This document shows, piece after piece, positions 14,493-14,494 of a DNA stretch of 14,494 nucleotides. The stretch is taken from NCBI GenBank assembly GCA_903907555.1, contig CAIVOO010000066.1:1-14494 (forward strand). The letters are read 5' to 3'. Numbering within the stretch: position 1 is the stretch's first letter; each line of letters starts with the position of its first letter. The notes beneath the pieces were generated by a model. The model saw only the letters and a program-made list of their open reading frames with translations. It did no database searches and was not told the origin of the DNA. The translations under genes and the position numbers were made by a program. The DNA is from an uncultured archaeon (lineage in GTDB: Archaea; Nanobdellota; Nanobdellia; Woesearchaeales; CAIVOO01).

Positions 14493-14494
14493 AA

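Noticed and set aside
1..14494. CRISPR arrays, rRNA genes, insertion sequences, phage or plasmid genes
   Set aside because: I looked for regular repeats, rRNA signatures, transposase or integrase motifs and found none.

Overview
The window looks like part of a DPANN archaeal genome, most likely from the Woesearchaeota/Pacearchaeota/Nanoarchaeota side. The placement is inferred from gene content and style. There is an archaeal/eukaryotic-type isoleucyl-tRNA synthetase and a type II tRNA-Ser. There is no bacterial-style Shine-Dalgarno spacing. Almost every gene has its own TATA box about 25-30 bases before the start codon, so most messages appear to be leaderless single-gene units. The DNA is AT-rich, codon use looks even across genes, and I saw no insertion sequence, integrase, CRISPR array or rRNA.

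Layout. 1-4204 (all minus strand): an unrecognised gene cut by the window edge, a SET-domain lysine methyltransferase, a cis-prenyltransferase (UppS-like) protein whose catalytic residues are all replaced, and a large protein joining about five membrane helices to a papain-like (C1) protease and a beta-rich tail. 4297-5613 (plus): a radical SAM protein with a B12-binding-like N-terminal region. 5620-5950: tRNA-Ser(GGA) on the minus strand with a terminator hairpin, then a non-coding element (E1) of about 160 bases. 5989-8269: a small membrane protein (minus) divergent from a truncated, catalytically inactivated family B DNA polymerase (plus). 8284-8425: a second, homologous non-coding element (E2). 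8448-9500 (minus): a single-pass secreted/membrane protein of unknown function. 9602-13081 (plus): a small unknown protein and IleRS. 13056-14453 (minus): a GT-C (family 39-like) membrane glycosyltransferase whose 3' end overlaps that of IleRS.

The genes do not form one obvious pathway. The most interesting points are: (1) E1 and E2, two diverged copies of what looks like one structured RNA family, in the same orientation and bracketing the membrane protein/dead polymerase pair; (2) two pseudoenzymes, the polymerase and the cis-prenyltransferase, each with an otherwise well kept fold signature; (3) a membrane-tethered papain-like protease whose predicted topology puts the protease in the cytoplasm. 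Several starts were moved inward to an ATG that sits at leaderless distance from a TATA box.
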